A DNA stretch of 23,911 nucleotides, from positions 88,734 through 112,644 of the forward strand of contig NAOQ01000026.1 of the NCBI GenBank assembly GCA_002751075.1. Direction: 5' to 3'. The DNA comes from Ichthyophonus hoferi (taxonomy: Eukaryota > Opisthokonta > Ichthyosporea > Ichthyophonida > Ichthyophonidae). The notes under the pieces were generated by a model. The model was given only the letters and a program-made list of their open reading frames with translations. It was not told where the DNA came from and did no database searches. Position numbers and translations under genes: made by a program. Shown here one piece after another: positions 8,901 to 20,095 of the stretch. Position 1 is the first letter of the stretch; the number at the start of each line of letters is the position of its first letter.

Positions 8901-11900
8901 ATATATTACCCATGCTAATAAACCAATAATGCTTGCCCATTAAACCACAGTAAACTTGTATATGAGTTCAAGAGCTTTGGCAGTGGTATTACCGCAGTGG
9001 TTCAGGCCCCTGCTGTTGACGTAGTAGGGGTTGGCTTGGAAGATGGAAGAGTGGTAAGTACTCTATACACTATCCTATAGCTTTGTGTTTATTGCAATCT
9101 GCGTGTTTATTCTATCACTGTTTTGTGGTTATTATCTCATTGTGTTGTAGTTGTTATCTTACCTATACTTGTATGGTACCCATATTGCAAACAGAGAATT
9201 AAAATAAAAATAAGTATGTAGGTGCTGTGACAGCTAGATTCCTTTTATACACTCTGACTTCTGTGTACTAATTATATATAGACTAATTGGCAATCTAATC
9301 ATTAATTAATCATGACTATACCCATTTAATTATTTGTGTACGTGCACCTATAGAAAGCTTTTTTCACTGGATGCATAACTTTATATTGTCACAGTGATTG
9401 GTTAGTGATAATTAATGTGTCTAAAGAGCGCCAATCATAGATATATAAATAGCTGATATGTAGCCATTATTTTTTTGTTTGGTTGTTTATTACCCTTATA
9501 TATATATACCTGCATTTATTTATTTAAGGCTAATTGGTGGGCTTACTGATGACGTATGTGGGAGAGCTAGGTGGTTCATAACCTAAAATATGATGAGCGA
9601 ATTCTGAGCTTCACCCAAGAATGGGGGCCAGTGATTGGACTATCTTTCCGCACTGGTACGTATTGGACCTCTCTGTCTACACCTATGTTTTATGTGCTAC
9701 ATATTTGTTGTCTCTTATATTGTATATATGTAGATATAGATGTCTGCATTAATTACTTACTTACTTTCATTTTCCCCCTTGTCCTTCACGTATATTCTTG
9801 TCTCATTATCATTTAACTCTTTCTCCCTCTTTTCCTTGTTCTCTCATGTAGATGAGCACCCAGTACTGGCGACAACTGCAGGTGGAAGGGTAATGCTGTG
9901 GGACCTTGAGAAAAGGAAGCTCATCACTACCATGATTGACCCCCACAATGGCCAGGTTACCTCTCTTCAGTTCTTACAATCGCAGCCCTTGATGTTGACT
10001 TCGGGCAATGATAATGCTATTAAGGTATTGATAACTAAGAGAATGGCAGGCTAGTATAGGCTAGTATGTTATCTTGGTTGGGGTTCCTATGTCGGTTATA
10101 TAATAGACACTACAAGTAGGATAGATAGAGGTATGTTATTGTATGTTTATGTTATCTTTGGTGCTGCCAGTACGAAATAAAATGTGTTATTTTTAATAAT
10201 TATTTTAATTAGGTATAAATCATACCTATATATTCTTATTGCAAGTAGTAATGTGTGACCTATCAATCGCCGATCTAACTGGTTGTAATCATGTGACAGC
10301 TGTGGATCTTTGACCAACCAGATGGCAACCCTCGTCTCCTTCGTAGTCGATCAGGTCACAGTGCGCCACCCACCTTAATTAGGTAATATTAGTAGTACAT
10401 AGTAATAGATAGTAGTATAATATTAGTCTATTTCTTTTGTTACTTAGTTTACTTTTCCCTCTTACTTCCCTCATTATTTTTTTCTTTTTCCTTTGCGCCC
10501 ATATATACTCATGTTAATCTGCCGTTCTTTGTACAACAATAGCAATAATAGTATCATCGACTATTATTTTACTGTTTGTGCTGTGTCTATGTTTATTTCT
10601 TGATGTGTAAAGTAAAAGATAGCCTGTATTCTATATAGCATTACTACTACATACTAATACTTACCCTTACGGCTTTACATTATAAATATATGTACCCTAT
10701 AGACACTATGGGCCTACAGGTAAAGAGATCATGACAGCGGGGCTGGATAGAGCCCTTCGTAACTTCTCCACCATCCAAGATCAACAGAACATTGAGTTCT
10801 CCCAAGGTACGACCTTAACTATAGCACACCCCTCTCGTTATATATATAGTTATAGTATGTTTGTAGTTAATTTGTATGCATGTGCATATATGTTATCTTT
10901 ATACTATCGGTTGCTTCCCTATTCACTCTTTCCCATTCCTTGTTGTGCTTTTCTTTCTTGCCATACATACTATACCTTCTGTTATATATTCTCTCTGTAT
11001 GGTTGGTGCATTGCCTATTTTTTTCTTTTCTTCTTTCCTGCAGTAGTTAGCTTGCCAGAAACTCATCTCACCCTTCAACCTATATGCAATCCTGCACACT
11101 TCTCCCTGCAATAAATCAATTTGCATGCAAACCATATTCCTTTTAGCACTACTATAATATTCTCTGGTGTATATTGATAAGCATGTTTTGCATTATTGTC
11201 TGTCCGCGTGCATGTACTGTTCACAATTTGGTGGATTTTAAAAGCAGAAAAGGCCCAATAACCTATCCGCATTAAACGAACAGGCTCGGTGTTATCCAAG
11301 TCCAAGAAACTGGGCATCAGGGCGGAGGAGCTCAAACTGCCTCCTGTGATTGCATTTGCTGCTGGTAGGCCATTTTATGCCATAGTTTATACTTATACTT
11401 TAACTTCAATTTTTTGTATAAAAAAAAACAAACATCTGTTTGTTTGATTTACGAACGTTTTTTATGAGGACCTACCTCTATGCTATATTTAACATTTTAA
11501 ATGTTTAAATTTATGGTTTTCATTTTGATTTTTACTTTTTTAATGTCTTCCTGGTGTACTCACATTTCTCATTGGTGGGCACCGCTATATTATACTTAGC
11601 ATTTAAAAAATTAACTTCAATTTATTTATTTGTTTTAAAAAAATCTGTATTCCTGCTATACTTGCGTCTCTCATTGGTGGGTATCTATGCTATATTTAAA
11701 AACAATGTAATGTGAAGTAAAGCACTAGAGATGTATCAACCCTACGTATACATACAGAGGACCTAAGGCAGAAGGACTGGGACAACGTCATTACCGCTCA
11801 CCTGAACACCCTTGATGTCCACACCTGGTCCTATGAGAATAAAGTTATTGGTAAACATATCTTGAAGCCTAATCGCCCCTTACCCAATGTGGTTGCTAAG

Positions 11901-14900
11901 GTACGTTTCCTTGCCCAATTATTATGCTTGCTTGTGTCACGCTGTTTTTCTTTGGTTTTATTTTAAAGTAATTGCATTGTTTGATGGTGAGAGGCAGTTA
12001 TTTTTATTTTTCTCCCTCCCGCCCAATGTAATGCTATAGTTAAAAGTAGTCTTTGCATCCTACAGACTAACGCTATAACTGTTGGATTCAGTTTTCTACT
12101 TAAATTTAAATAGTAAGATATATGTTTATTGTTGTGTTCTCATTGGTCGTCGTTTACATTGTTTTGAAGTTTACATCTACAAGCACCCAGCAAACCAGCC
12201 GTGTGTCAAAGCATATCTTGAACGACCCCGTAGTAGCATATCCTCCATACTCTCTCTGACTATTCTCTCTATATCTACAGGCAGTAGCCTTGTCTCCTTG
12301 TGGTAACTTTGCTGTGGTAGGTCTGTCCAATGGCGAGATCGATCGCTATAATATCCAATCAGGACTGCACCGTGGATCATATGGCAAGCCCTCTGCGCAC
12401 AAGGGTATGATCCGATCCATAGTAACTGACGCCTTAAACCAGGTTATGGTGTCTGGTGGGGCCGATGGCATGGTGAAGGTAGGGTTGAGTAGAGTGTGTT
12501 TGCGTGGCTTGCTAGTGCGTGTGTTGTTGTTTGCTGTTTGCTGTAAGGCCTCTTGCTTTTTTCTCTCTTCCTCTCTTTTTTCTCTCTTTCCTTTTCTTTT
12601 TTATAATTCTTTATACTTCTCATACCCCTTATCTATTGGCTAATAAAAGTTTTAATTTTCCAAAGTAAATCGTCAGTTATCTACGCCATACTTTTCCGCG
12701 TTGTTTATATTATACCACCTTATGCTGTAGTTATTTGTCGCATCCGTCATAAACAGCAGCCAACAATTGCAAACAGAGAATCAAAATAAATATTAATTCA
12801 TTCACACTACATAATCGCAATGTGTTTGTCTTGTCACCAGACCGTCTATATTCATAGGACTTAGTAAACAGTGTATATATACTAGTGGAAAAGCTAGTAT
12901 GAATGGATTATTACTACGACAATTCGAACCTATATGGTACATGTAGCTATACTTGATGTGTCTGTTATAATGTACTGGCTATTTATACCTCTCTTGTATA
13001 TATTCACAGTTCTGGGATTTCACCAAACATCGTAGAATTGCTATTATCAACACTGGCGCCCCAGTAAGCAAGATGGTATTGCATAGGTAGGTATATGTAG
13101 TGTATGTGTATGTATACTATATAAGATTCTGTCACGTTTATATACACTGCCTATATATATTCATATTCCCTATTTTGATAGCAAGCAGATCAACAATGTT
13201 ACTCACCTCTACTACCATCAATGTATACATACATACAGGCATGTTAGAAGTAGAAGCAGAAATATAATCTTCATTGTGTTGTGTTTTAAGGAAACCTATA
13301 GCCGCTATATACCTCGAAGGTTGTGACTGAGTCTATCATGCATTATCTTGCAATATGTTATCATCTACCCAATTACCATTAATTAACTAATTAACTAATT
13401 AACACTCCTACATATAGGGAGTCTAATCTCCTTGCAGTTGGTGGGGATGACTTTATTGTTCGAGTGTATGACGTAGATACTAAGAAACTTGTGCGAGAGT
13501 TCCCAGGGCATGCCAATAGGATCACAGATATGGTACGACTTTGTAACTGATTGGTGTTGAGTATTTACTTAAACTACAAGATCTTTGTCTATATATATGT
13601 ATATCTGTAGGTGAGGGCAGGCTTATTGCTTTTATGCACTTGATAAATATCAAGGACTACATGGGAATACCACGTGCTGTAATCTTTTTTTGAGTACAAA
13701 TATATAATGGTCATGTTTTCTGTATGTATACATTTAGATAAACCAATCGACTGCCATAGGCTGTTCTTGATATCCAATCATCTTTGTTGAATAACCACTG
13801 GTGTCTTTTATCTGGCCAATAGTTACTCACCCTTGTCATTTCCCCTCCAATAGACATTCAGCAATGATTGTAGGTGGCTTATCACATCCTCTATGGATGC
13901 CACCGTAAGAGTGTGGGACCTGGTCTCAGCCCGCCCTCTTGATTGGTTTAGGTTAGCATTTTATATATAGGCTCTCTCTCCCCTCTTGCACATGCAAATA
14001 TACATACGTATCTTTTTATGTATACATATAATTAATCGTGATTGGACCTATCTATTGTTGATGTCATTACATGAGGACATGTCCAATAGTTATGTCTAAG
14101 CACACTATATTACGGATAGGATTGGCCTATGGTCACATAATATTAAATCACTCGTTAAACACAACGGGCCTCCCTTTCTCCTTTTATGGAGGCAAATATG
14201 CATATATATATTTGTATGTATACACTGATGTTCACTTAATTACTGATTCTCCTGCAGTATATATATAGTTATTTAATGATGTAATACAATATACGATATG
14301 GTTTTGCAGGAAAAGAAAATCAAGCGTCATCACACCAAAAGGTCTTATTTGGTTGGTTGAAGCACCACTATCAGTAATATAATTGGACTTTAGTCGCATG
14401 ATATTGAGCACACATTACCAATAGCAGACATTATACTCTGCCAACGCACTATCCTGTCTATCTATTTACTTATCTATCTATCTATGATCTTTGTAGAGTG
14501 GAAGCACCAGTGACGGGGCTCAGTATGTCCCCTACCCTGGACTTCTTGGCCACTACCCATGTCGATAGTGTTGGTGTTTGTCTATGGTAGGTGGCGTATA
14601 TATAGACCTGATATTTGACCTGTCATCTGGGTGGAAGCTGTAGTCTAGTATTAGTTATTGTGCTATTGCTTGGCTATTTGATGGTGTTATTTTATTGTTT
14701 TATTGTTCAGTTTTTATGGTTTTTCTTTTTTTTTGTTATTTTATGTTGTGTTATTTTGTATTGTTTTATTTATTGTTATTTCAGATGAATCAGCCACGTG
14801 TTATTGCTAGTCTACTAACTATATACTCCGTTACCCTCTTCTCTCAGGGCCAATAAAACCATTTTCTCCAACGTCACCATCAAGCCAATCAACAGCGACT

Positions 14901-17900
14901 ATGAACCTACCCTTGTTGAAATGCCTTCTGCTGCTGCAATGGGTCAGTACACTACTGCGGATTAATAGCATCAATATATTTTTATCTATTTATATGGGCC
15001 AGTTAATCTGTCAGTATACCTGCATAGAGCATATGATTGGATGCATAAACGCTGCGGTGGTGTTAGATGTAAAGAATACATTGTTTTTATTTCCTTTTGT
15101 CTTGTGTTTTATTATAAAAAAAGTCAACTTAATAATATAAATCAAATGATTGATACTAGACTCGTACATACTATCATACACATATATATATGGCTAACTA
15201 AACTGGCTGCCTATTGGATACAGAGGAGGATATACAACAGGATGGCCAAGATTCTGCACCAGGAGAGGAGGCAGATCTGGAGGATGATAATGAATATAAG
15301 TCCCCCGATCAGGTAAGTGTTTTAAGATGGTGAACAACGGGTTCTTTAAAAAGTATATGGCTACTTTCATTCTCTTGTACAGATGGCATTGAGTACTCCT
15401 TTTCTGTTATTTTCTGTACAATGTCGACAATACCATACTATACTCTAAATAGGTATAACATAATCTGTCATTATTAAATACACATTACTCTAATATATAT
15501 AGCGAACTCTCTTCATATTCATTGGTCACTTGCCACATATAGCCTCCTTCCCAAAAAGATTATTTTTAATTAATTGCTGACATTTATCCCATACAGCTTT
15601 CTGAAGAGCTCTTGACCCTTTCGTCTGTCCCCGCCTCTCATTGGCAGACACTGGCCAATCTGGACTTGATTAAGGTAGTAACCCTATCATCATCCTGTAG
15701 TTTACCCCGTCTTTATTGGATTATTTCTTTATTCTTAGCCCAATAATGCATGGGTAGTCTCATGGCTATGCTCATATAATATCTCATCCATTTATAACCC
15801 TTTTGATTCTCTCCCTCTATTAATTATTTACCTACTATACCAATATTTTTAATTATTTATCTACTATATCAATACTGTAAATTAATTACTTACGAATTAA
15901 TTACTTACCTACTTTACCAATACAGGAGCGTAACAAACCTACCGAAGCACCTAAGGCACCCGAGGCAGCCCCCTTCTTCCTACCTACTGCATCAGGATTG
16001 GTTCCCAAGGTATGTGGATCCATATATGAATACACATAAGCTTACCATGCGATATGATTGAGTTTAGATCAGGGGTCAAATGTTATTGTTTCCGATTGAA
16101 AATTTAGTTATGGCTACTATTTCACAATACTGTGTACATGATGCTGTGTCTTATAATTCTGTATGCGGCTCTTGTTTTGTATTATTTCCTGCTGTTATTG
16201 TTATTCACATTAGCCAAAATGATACATATTATTTTTCTGTGTCGTTTTTATGGATATATATTATTGGTGCCTTTCTGTTATAATTTTCTGAACCAGCCTA
16301 AAATACCTTATTGGTCGAGAAAGTATATAAAACTGTTATTATTGGACTATCACTAGCCAATAGAATCGATTCCTTGACTATTCTTATTATGTTATGTTTT
16401 ATCAGCCAATTATTATCTTTGGCCCAGTATACGTCAATTCCCCAACTACGCCTGTACCAATCCGATATAATTCAACTATTTTAAACTAATCAGAAGCTAG
16501 CTAATCCAAGTGTATAAAATATACTTCAAATGACTTGCCAATGTTATGACACAACAACCTGTATACCATAATGTATTTTTCCTACTCCCTTAACATAGCT
16601 ATATTTATGCTTACACATAATCATATAACAGTTTGTTGCTGGTGATGACGATGCCCCAGCCGTGACGGAAGGGGGATCCCGTTTGATTAATCTTGGAAAA
16701 CTTAACCCAATGTCACCCTTTCAAAGCACCCTGTTAAAATGTGCCGCTGCAGATAACTGTATGTGTTAATGTTAATAATTTGGTAGTCTTTGTGTGTTAT
16801 AAGTTATATGGGTTTAGTACGTTTGGTTGTGTATAGATGGTACTATAGATGTAGAATATATGTTAATGTCTTGATTCGCTAATTCCCGTTAACTTACATT
16901 GAATATATATATATATATAGAGAGAGAGAGAGTATGTGTACATGTATACAGTATGCTGGTATACAATCTAATCCAAATATGACATCTATTTATAGACGAT
17001 GACCTCATCAGTATGATGTCAGCGATGGGTCCAGCTTCCATTGACCTGGAGTTCCGTAGTCTCAGGTATGACACATGATTTACGTGTTTACTTATGTGTA
17101 TGTGTTGTAAGTGTGCTATAATGTGCATGTAGGTATATATATATATATATATATATATACGATATTTGTTAAAGATTTCATATGGCTAGTCTTTTGTAGA
17201 TCTTCTACTATGTGCATATGTATATACGATATTTCGTATGATGGATATATGATATTAGTATACTTACGCTGGTTATATTTTCTGTGAACATATCTTTATG
17301 TATTGGTATATTTCGTTCTATATTAGTGCGTAAATAGAATGTGTATAGTATTATATTACTATAAGGTTATCAGGAACATGCTTATTGGCCGTCCAAGTCA
17401 TTGGACTACCCCCCCCGCCCCAATTTAGCTATATTTCTGGGATTATGTCATGTTTCTGATATGTGAAAATAATCTTGCAATTAGATTAGATTTTTAAGAG
17501 GTATAATTATGTATATATCCAATAATAACACGCCTTTAAAACACAGTCCAATGAACAACTGTGAGCAGCACAGGGCCCTAATGACCTTCATGTGCCATGA
17601 ACTGGATATGCGCCGTAACTTTGAATTGATCGAATCATATATGAGTCTCTACCTTAGGGTCTGTACTATTAACTATCCTCTCTGACTCCCTTCATTCTTT
17701 GTAACTCGCCTGGTATTGGCTTTTGGGGCATGAACAATTCCACTACTATTATAGAATAATGTATAGATGTATATATATATAGTCGAGTGATATTATAGGC
17801 TTAGACTTGCATTAACAGTATATTAACAATATAGAGATAGTATAGAGATATATAGATATTCATAGTAATATGCTTCCTGTTTTCCCTGGACGACCCACTC

Positions 17901-18133
17901 ACTATCAATCTGTCTGCCCTACACCTACCCAAACATCTTTACATAATAAATTGCTTAACTCAATACCACCCTAACCCTCTCCCCTATAGGTTCACAGTGA
18001 GATTGTTGCCAATGACGCAGACCTTAGTAGCCAACTTAAGGAGGTGGCTGACAAACACGCTAAAGCCTGGGGTCAGCTCTCAATGTTGCTGCAACATACT
18101 ATGTGTATGATTGACTATATGAAGCAGAAATAG
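5986..18133 (+). CDS. WDR36: WDR36/UTP21, small-subunit processome WD40 protein, complete (24 exons)
   Basis: Exons: 5986-6141, 7602-7727, 8010-8124, 8337-8469, 8951-9053, 9571-9655, 9852-10024, 10300-10382, 10703-10806, 11284-11364, 11758-11900, 12281-12478, 13010-13086, 13418-13532, 13854-13951, 14497-14586, 14848-14942, 15224-15312, 15597-15674, 15926-16009, 16632-16758, 16996-17065, 17547-17658, 17990-18133. They sum to 2679 bases, 892 codons plus TAG, close to the animal family length (about 900-950). The protein aligns end to end with vertebrate WDR36 from memory, for example FRALG..NHIP, MHPSTYLNKVLL, CGNFAVVGLS and PFFLPTASGLVP. In the known family Utp21/WDR36 is a UTP-B component that binds nascent pre-rRNA with U3 snoRNP in the nucleolus and is needed for 18S rRNA. 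The start has a good context (A at -3, G at +4) and an upstream in-frame stop. Confidence 0.96.
6142..7601 (+). other. WDR36 intron 1, longest intron, with purine and pyrimidine tracts
   Basis: At 1460 bases this is the longest intron in the gene. It carries a (TA)n tract near 6276-6291, a purine-rich tract at about 6478-6612 and a pyrimidine-rich tract at about 6729-6837 on the same strand. First introns often hold regulatory DNA, but no specific element is recognised. Open frames in it are low-complexity Ser/Phe/Leu runs. Confidence 0.55.
8142..8313. repeat. 21-base minisatellite in WDR36 intron 3
   Basis: About eight units of the form ATATCTCTATTGCTATTTAGT, mostly 21 bases with two 19-base units. 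Alternate units have CTCAATTA in place of CTCTATTG, hinting at a 42-base higher-order unit. It fills most of the 212-base intron 8125-8336. Confidence 0.85.
8470..8950 (+). other. WDR36 intron 4, no recognised content
   Basis: T- and TA-rich intron with GTAGGT donor and CACAG acceptor. I looked for a C/D or H/ACA snoRNA, since such introns often host them, and saw no convincing box pair. Confidence 0.45.
9054..9570 (+). other. WDR36 intron 5 with two dispersed short repeats
   Basis: Holds TTGCAAACAGAGAAT followed by YAAAATAAA at 9185-9208 (second copy in intron 12) and CCAATCATAG/TATAAATAGCTGAT at 9431-9457 (second copy in a SEL1L intron). No other feature seen. Confidence 0.55.
10383..10702 (+). 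other. WDR36 intron 8, pyrimidine-rich
   Basis: C/T-rich tract at about 10450-10500 and otherwise AT-rich DNA. No RNA gene or exon recognised. Confidence 0.45.
10807..11283 (+). other. WDR36 intron 9, no recognised content
   Basis: Contains a decoy-like pyrimidine tract and CTGCAG near 11038-11043, but the sequence after it does not fit WDR36 and the frame is carried instead by the acceptor at 11283. Minus-strand open frames here have no protein-like features. Confidence 0.45.
11365..11757 (+). other. WDR36 intron 10 with an imperfect ~208-base duplication
   Basis: TAACTTCAATTT at about 11401 recurs at about 11612, and CTATGCTATATTTAA at about 11478 recurs at about 11685. A shorter internal repeat, TCTCATTGGTGGG, occurs at about 11567 and 11669. 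The intron seems to have grown by tandem duplication. Confidence 0.6.
11901..12280 (+). other. WDR36 intron 11, no recognised content
   Basis: AT-rich with a good pyrimidine tract before the acceptor CTACAG. No further feature seen. Confidence 0.45.
12479..13009 (+). other. WDR36 intron 12 with pyrimidine tract and dispersed repeat
   Basis: 12546-12602 is nearly pure C/T. 12767-12790 is the second copy, with one mismatch, of the 24-base motif at 9185-9208. Confidence 0.5.
13087..13417 (+). other. WDR36 intron 13
   Basis: Near its end is a short (TTAACTAA)3 run at about 13379-13402, close to the acceptor ATATAG. Otherwise nothing recognised. Confidence 0.45.
13533..13853 (+). other. WDR36 intron 14, no recognised content
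   Basis: AT-rich, with several CCAAT pentamers in its last 120 bases. No exon or RNA recognised. Confidence 0.4.
13952..14496 (+). other. WDR36 intron 15, no recognised content
   Basis: AT-rich. A short (CTAT)n run at about 14458-14484 lies just before the acceptor TTGTAG. No convincing snoRNA or extra exon. Confidence 0.45.
16010..16631 (+). other. WDR36 intron 20, no recognised content
   Basis: AT-rich with many CCAAT/ATTGG pentamers at 16260-16510. The hydrophobic open frames here lack any homology signal and overlap each other in two frames. Confidence 0.45.
17066..17546 (+). other. WDR36 intron 22 with TA repeat
   Basis: (TA)n at 17133-17159, then AT-rich DNA with a C8 run near 17410. 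No other feature. Confidence 0.5.
17659..17989 (+). other. WDR36 intron 23, no recognised content
   Basis: AT-rich with GATATAGAGATA-type short repeats around 17775-17860 and a C-rich, pyrimidine-rich end. No exon or RNA recognised. Confidence 0.45.
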
Positions 18134-18624
18134 AGTGTAATCCACGTACATGCATACATACATAGATATGTGTATGATGGTTTGCGAGGTACATAATACA
18201 TGAGACAGAAGGATGCACATTCGACACTGTGAACATGGCATTACACATTTATTTAGACTTGAATGTTGGCACTGTGTGTGCTAATTTATCGACATATATA
18301 TATATATATATATATACATATACAGACTGAGTCTGTCAGAACATATTGCAATTTTATCTTCATACCCACGCTGATTGATAGGAATTACACCTGGTTTTTA
18401 TTATACGACTCACGGAATGTATGATGGTCAAAGTAAAAACACCTCTGCTGTGGACATGTATTGTATAGATATTTGTCTTTTATTGGCTTTTGTTTGGTTT
18501 CTGGAAGGTGGTTTGGTGGAGCTGGTTATAGGTGAGATCAGGTACTTAAGATAGAAAAAAAAAATTTAACAGTAATCAACATATGTATGTATGTATATTG
18601 TAGGGCAGAAGTACACTATTTCGA

Positions 18625-19620
18625 TTAATCGATGAACTTGGTAATTAAAATAATATAATGATTAATCATACTTATAATGGCAAGATCTGGTAGAATACAG
18701 TACGGGGAAGTGTGCTTAGGATAGATAATACTCTAATAATAAAAAACATACATGTATATGTATGTTTATTGTGAAACACGAGTATGCTCCTTTGTCCAAA
18801 TAAAAAATGCTTCTTGGTTTTTTTATAAACGTAAAGGAATTCGATTAAGATCATCCAAATATGATGTGTTTGAGAATATTTTCAGTGCTCATCCAATTGG
18901 TGAACCTAGTAATTAAAATGAACTTATGATTAATCGAATGTGTAATGGTAAATACCAAGACAATAGGAATAAAACTAGTATATTGTGAATCATAAGCAAG
19001 TCACTATGTTAAAAATAAAGAATGCTAATTAGTTTATTTTAAGCTGAGAGGGCACTCGATTAGGATCATCTAACGAAAGTACTTGGTGATTAAAAAAACC
19101 CCAATGATTGATCGGGTTTGCAATAGCAAGATCTGGAAGAGGCTGTACAATTAAACTTAATGAGATGGAAAATACTATAATAATAATAATAGTAATAGAA
19201 ACAAAAATGTGTATTGAGATAGGTGTACGATTTCGTCCAAATAAAAAAGATTATTCATATATTTAAAACTGTGAAAGCATTCAATTAAGATCATCTAATT
19301 GGGGAACTTGGTAATTAAGATAGCCCAATGACTAATCAAGTTTGTAATAGTAAGATGTGGTACATAAAGTACAAGCAAGCTTAATAGAGATAGAAAACAT
19401 TGTAATTGTAAAAAGAGAAATAAAATAGGCGCTATAAAGCACATCTACACTATTTCGTACAAATAAAAATGATTATTCGTTTATTTATAACTGCCTGTAC
19501 AGCAGAGCTGTGAAGGCACTCGATTAAGATTATGTAAGTATAAGTATATGAATATTTTTATCGCATACCCAATGAGTGAACTTGATAATTAAAATAGTCC
19601 AATGATTAGAAAAAGTCATA
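18625..19620. repeat. Degenerate satellite-like tandem array, about five units of ~180-275 bases
   Basis: An anchor GAACTTGGTAATTAA-like motif recurs at about 18633, 18900, 19079, 19303 and 19578. Each is followed by AATGATTAATC-like sequence, then CAAGATCTGG-like sequence (clear in units 1, 3 and 4), GTCCAAATAAAAA-like sequence, and an (A/T)TCGATTAAGATCATC-like motif. Unit length varies largely because a ~38-base segment (GAATATTTT...CAT.CC) is present at the end of units 1 and 4 and absent from units 2 and 3. Divergence between units is considerable. Confidence 0.8.
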
Positions 19621-19848
19621 AATAAACACTACGCCCATACGTTAGGCTTCTAAAATAATAACCTGTGAAAGATTGTTAATATATATATGTGTGTGGGTAT
19701 ATATATGCATGTATTGGTCAATACAATAATAATTTATCGCATTCTGCACGTACATCTATCTATACAGACATAAATATTGATCTATACAAATAAATACAAT
19801 ACAATAAATAAAATTCATTCATTATAACCACTATAATTCTTTTGACCA

Positions 19849-19876
19849 TAATATAATATAATATAATATAATATAA
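19849..19876. repeat. (TATAA)n pentanucleotide repeat
   Basis: Five or more perfect TATAA units about 50 bases beyond the stop of the minus-strand gene. Confidence 0.85.
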
Positions 19877-19927
19877 CGTACTATACTACAATGTAACATA
19901 ACATAACGTTGCAATGAAATATAAGTC

Positions 19928-20095
19928 TTAACGTGGGGCGGAGGTCCCAATGGTCTTATATGAGAAGGGTAAACTATGTGTTCGCGATGATCTATCGTTA
20001 TTTCTCAGAAACGCCAGGTCTGCCTGCTGCTGTTTGGTCTCTAATTTGTGTACTCGGGAAGTCATGTCTTCTAGATTGGCATTTAGTATCTGGAT
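19928..20095 (-). other. Last exon: coiled coil and C-terminal tail
   Basis: IQILNANLEDMTSRVHKLET continues the heptads with few breaks, followed by a QQQ-containing segment and a tail rich in Ser, Arg and Pro ending in TSAPR and TAA (19928-19930). In TRAFs the coiled coil leads into a MATH domain; here the protein ends. Confidence 0.88.

Larger units (their letters stand above)
5986..10382 (+). other. WDR36: WDR36 exons 1-8: first WD40 beta-propeller (residues ~1-325)
   Basis: WD40 signatures seen in order: MQLWNIRTG (exon 4 end), the exon 5-6 repeat ending VVHNLKYDERIL, MLWDLEKRKL (exon 7) and LWIFDQPDG (exon 8). The N-terminus (SQIFQPFRALGHVTNHIPF) matches the characteristic WDR36 start. 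Exon 2 begins after TGACTAG at 7601; this acceptor, rather than the CACAG at about 7627, gives a reading length that fits the family. Confidence 0.9.
10703..14942 (+). other. WDR36: WDR36 exons 9-17: second WD40 beta-propeller (residues ~325-658)
   Basis: After a short basic linker (SVLSKSKKLGIR) come LPPVIAFAAEDLRQKDWDN, then WD repeats with CGNFAVVGLSNGEIDRYN, MVKFWDFTKH, VRVYDVDTKKLVREF, VRVWDLVSARP and VCLWANK. A Trp codon is split between exons 16 and 17, which fixes the donor at 14587 rather than four bases later. Confidence 0.9.
15224..18133 (+). other. WDR36: WDR36 exons 18-24: Utp21 C-terminal domain (residues ~659-892)
   Basis: An acidic linker (EEADLEDDNEYKSPDQ) leads to LSEELLTLSSVP..HWQTLANLDLIK, the PFFLPTASGLVPK motif, then the helical Utp21 C-terminal region (YDDLISMMSAMGPASIDLEF, FELIESYMSLYLR, LLQHTMCMIDYMKQK). 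The order follows the family. The donor of exon 23 (GTCTGT) is weak but keeps the frame and matches homology. Confidence 0.9.
18134..19927. other. Convergent intergenic region between WDR36 and the SH3-TRAF-like gene
   Basis: Holds the 3' ends of both genes, a (TA)n tract near 18294-18316, the satellite-like array at 18625-19620 and a (TATAA)n run at about 19849-19876. An AATAAA at 18738-18743 is the first clear plus-strand poly(A) hexamer after the WDR36 stop, but it lies 605 bases downstream and already inside the array, so its use is doubtful. Confidence 0.6.

Noticed and set aside
9541-9560. TGATGAC box-C-like motif as an intronic C/D snoRNA
   Set aside because: No CTGA D box follows before the splice site and no terminal stem is seen.
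11075-11335. Minus-strand open frame antisense to WDR36 exon 10
   Set aside because: No recognisable motif, and it overlaps a well-supported plus-strand exon.
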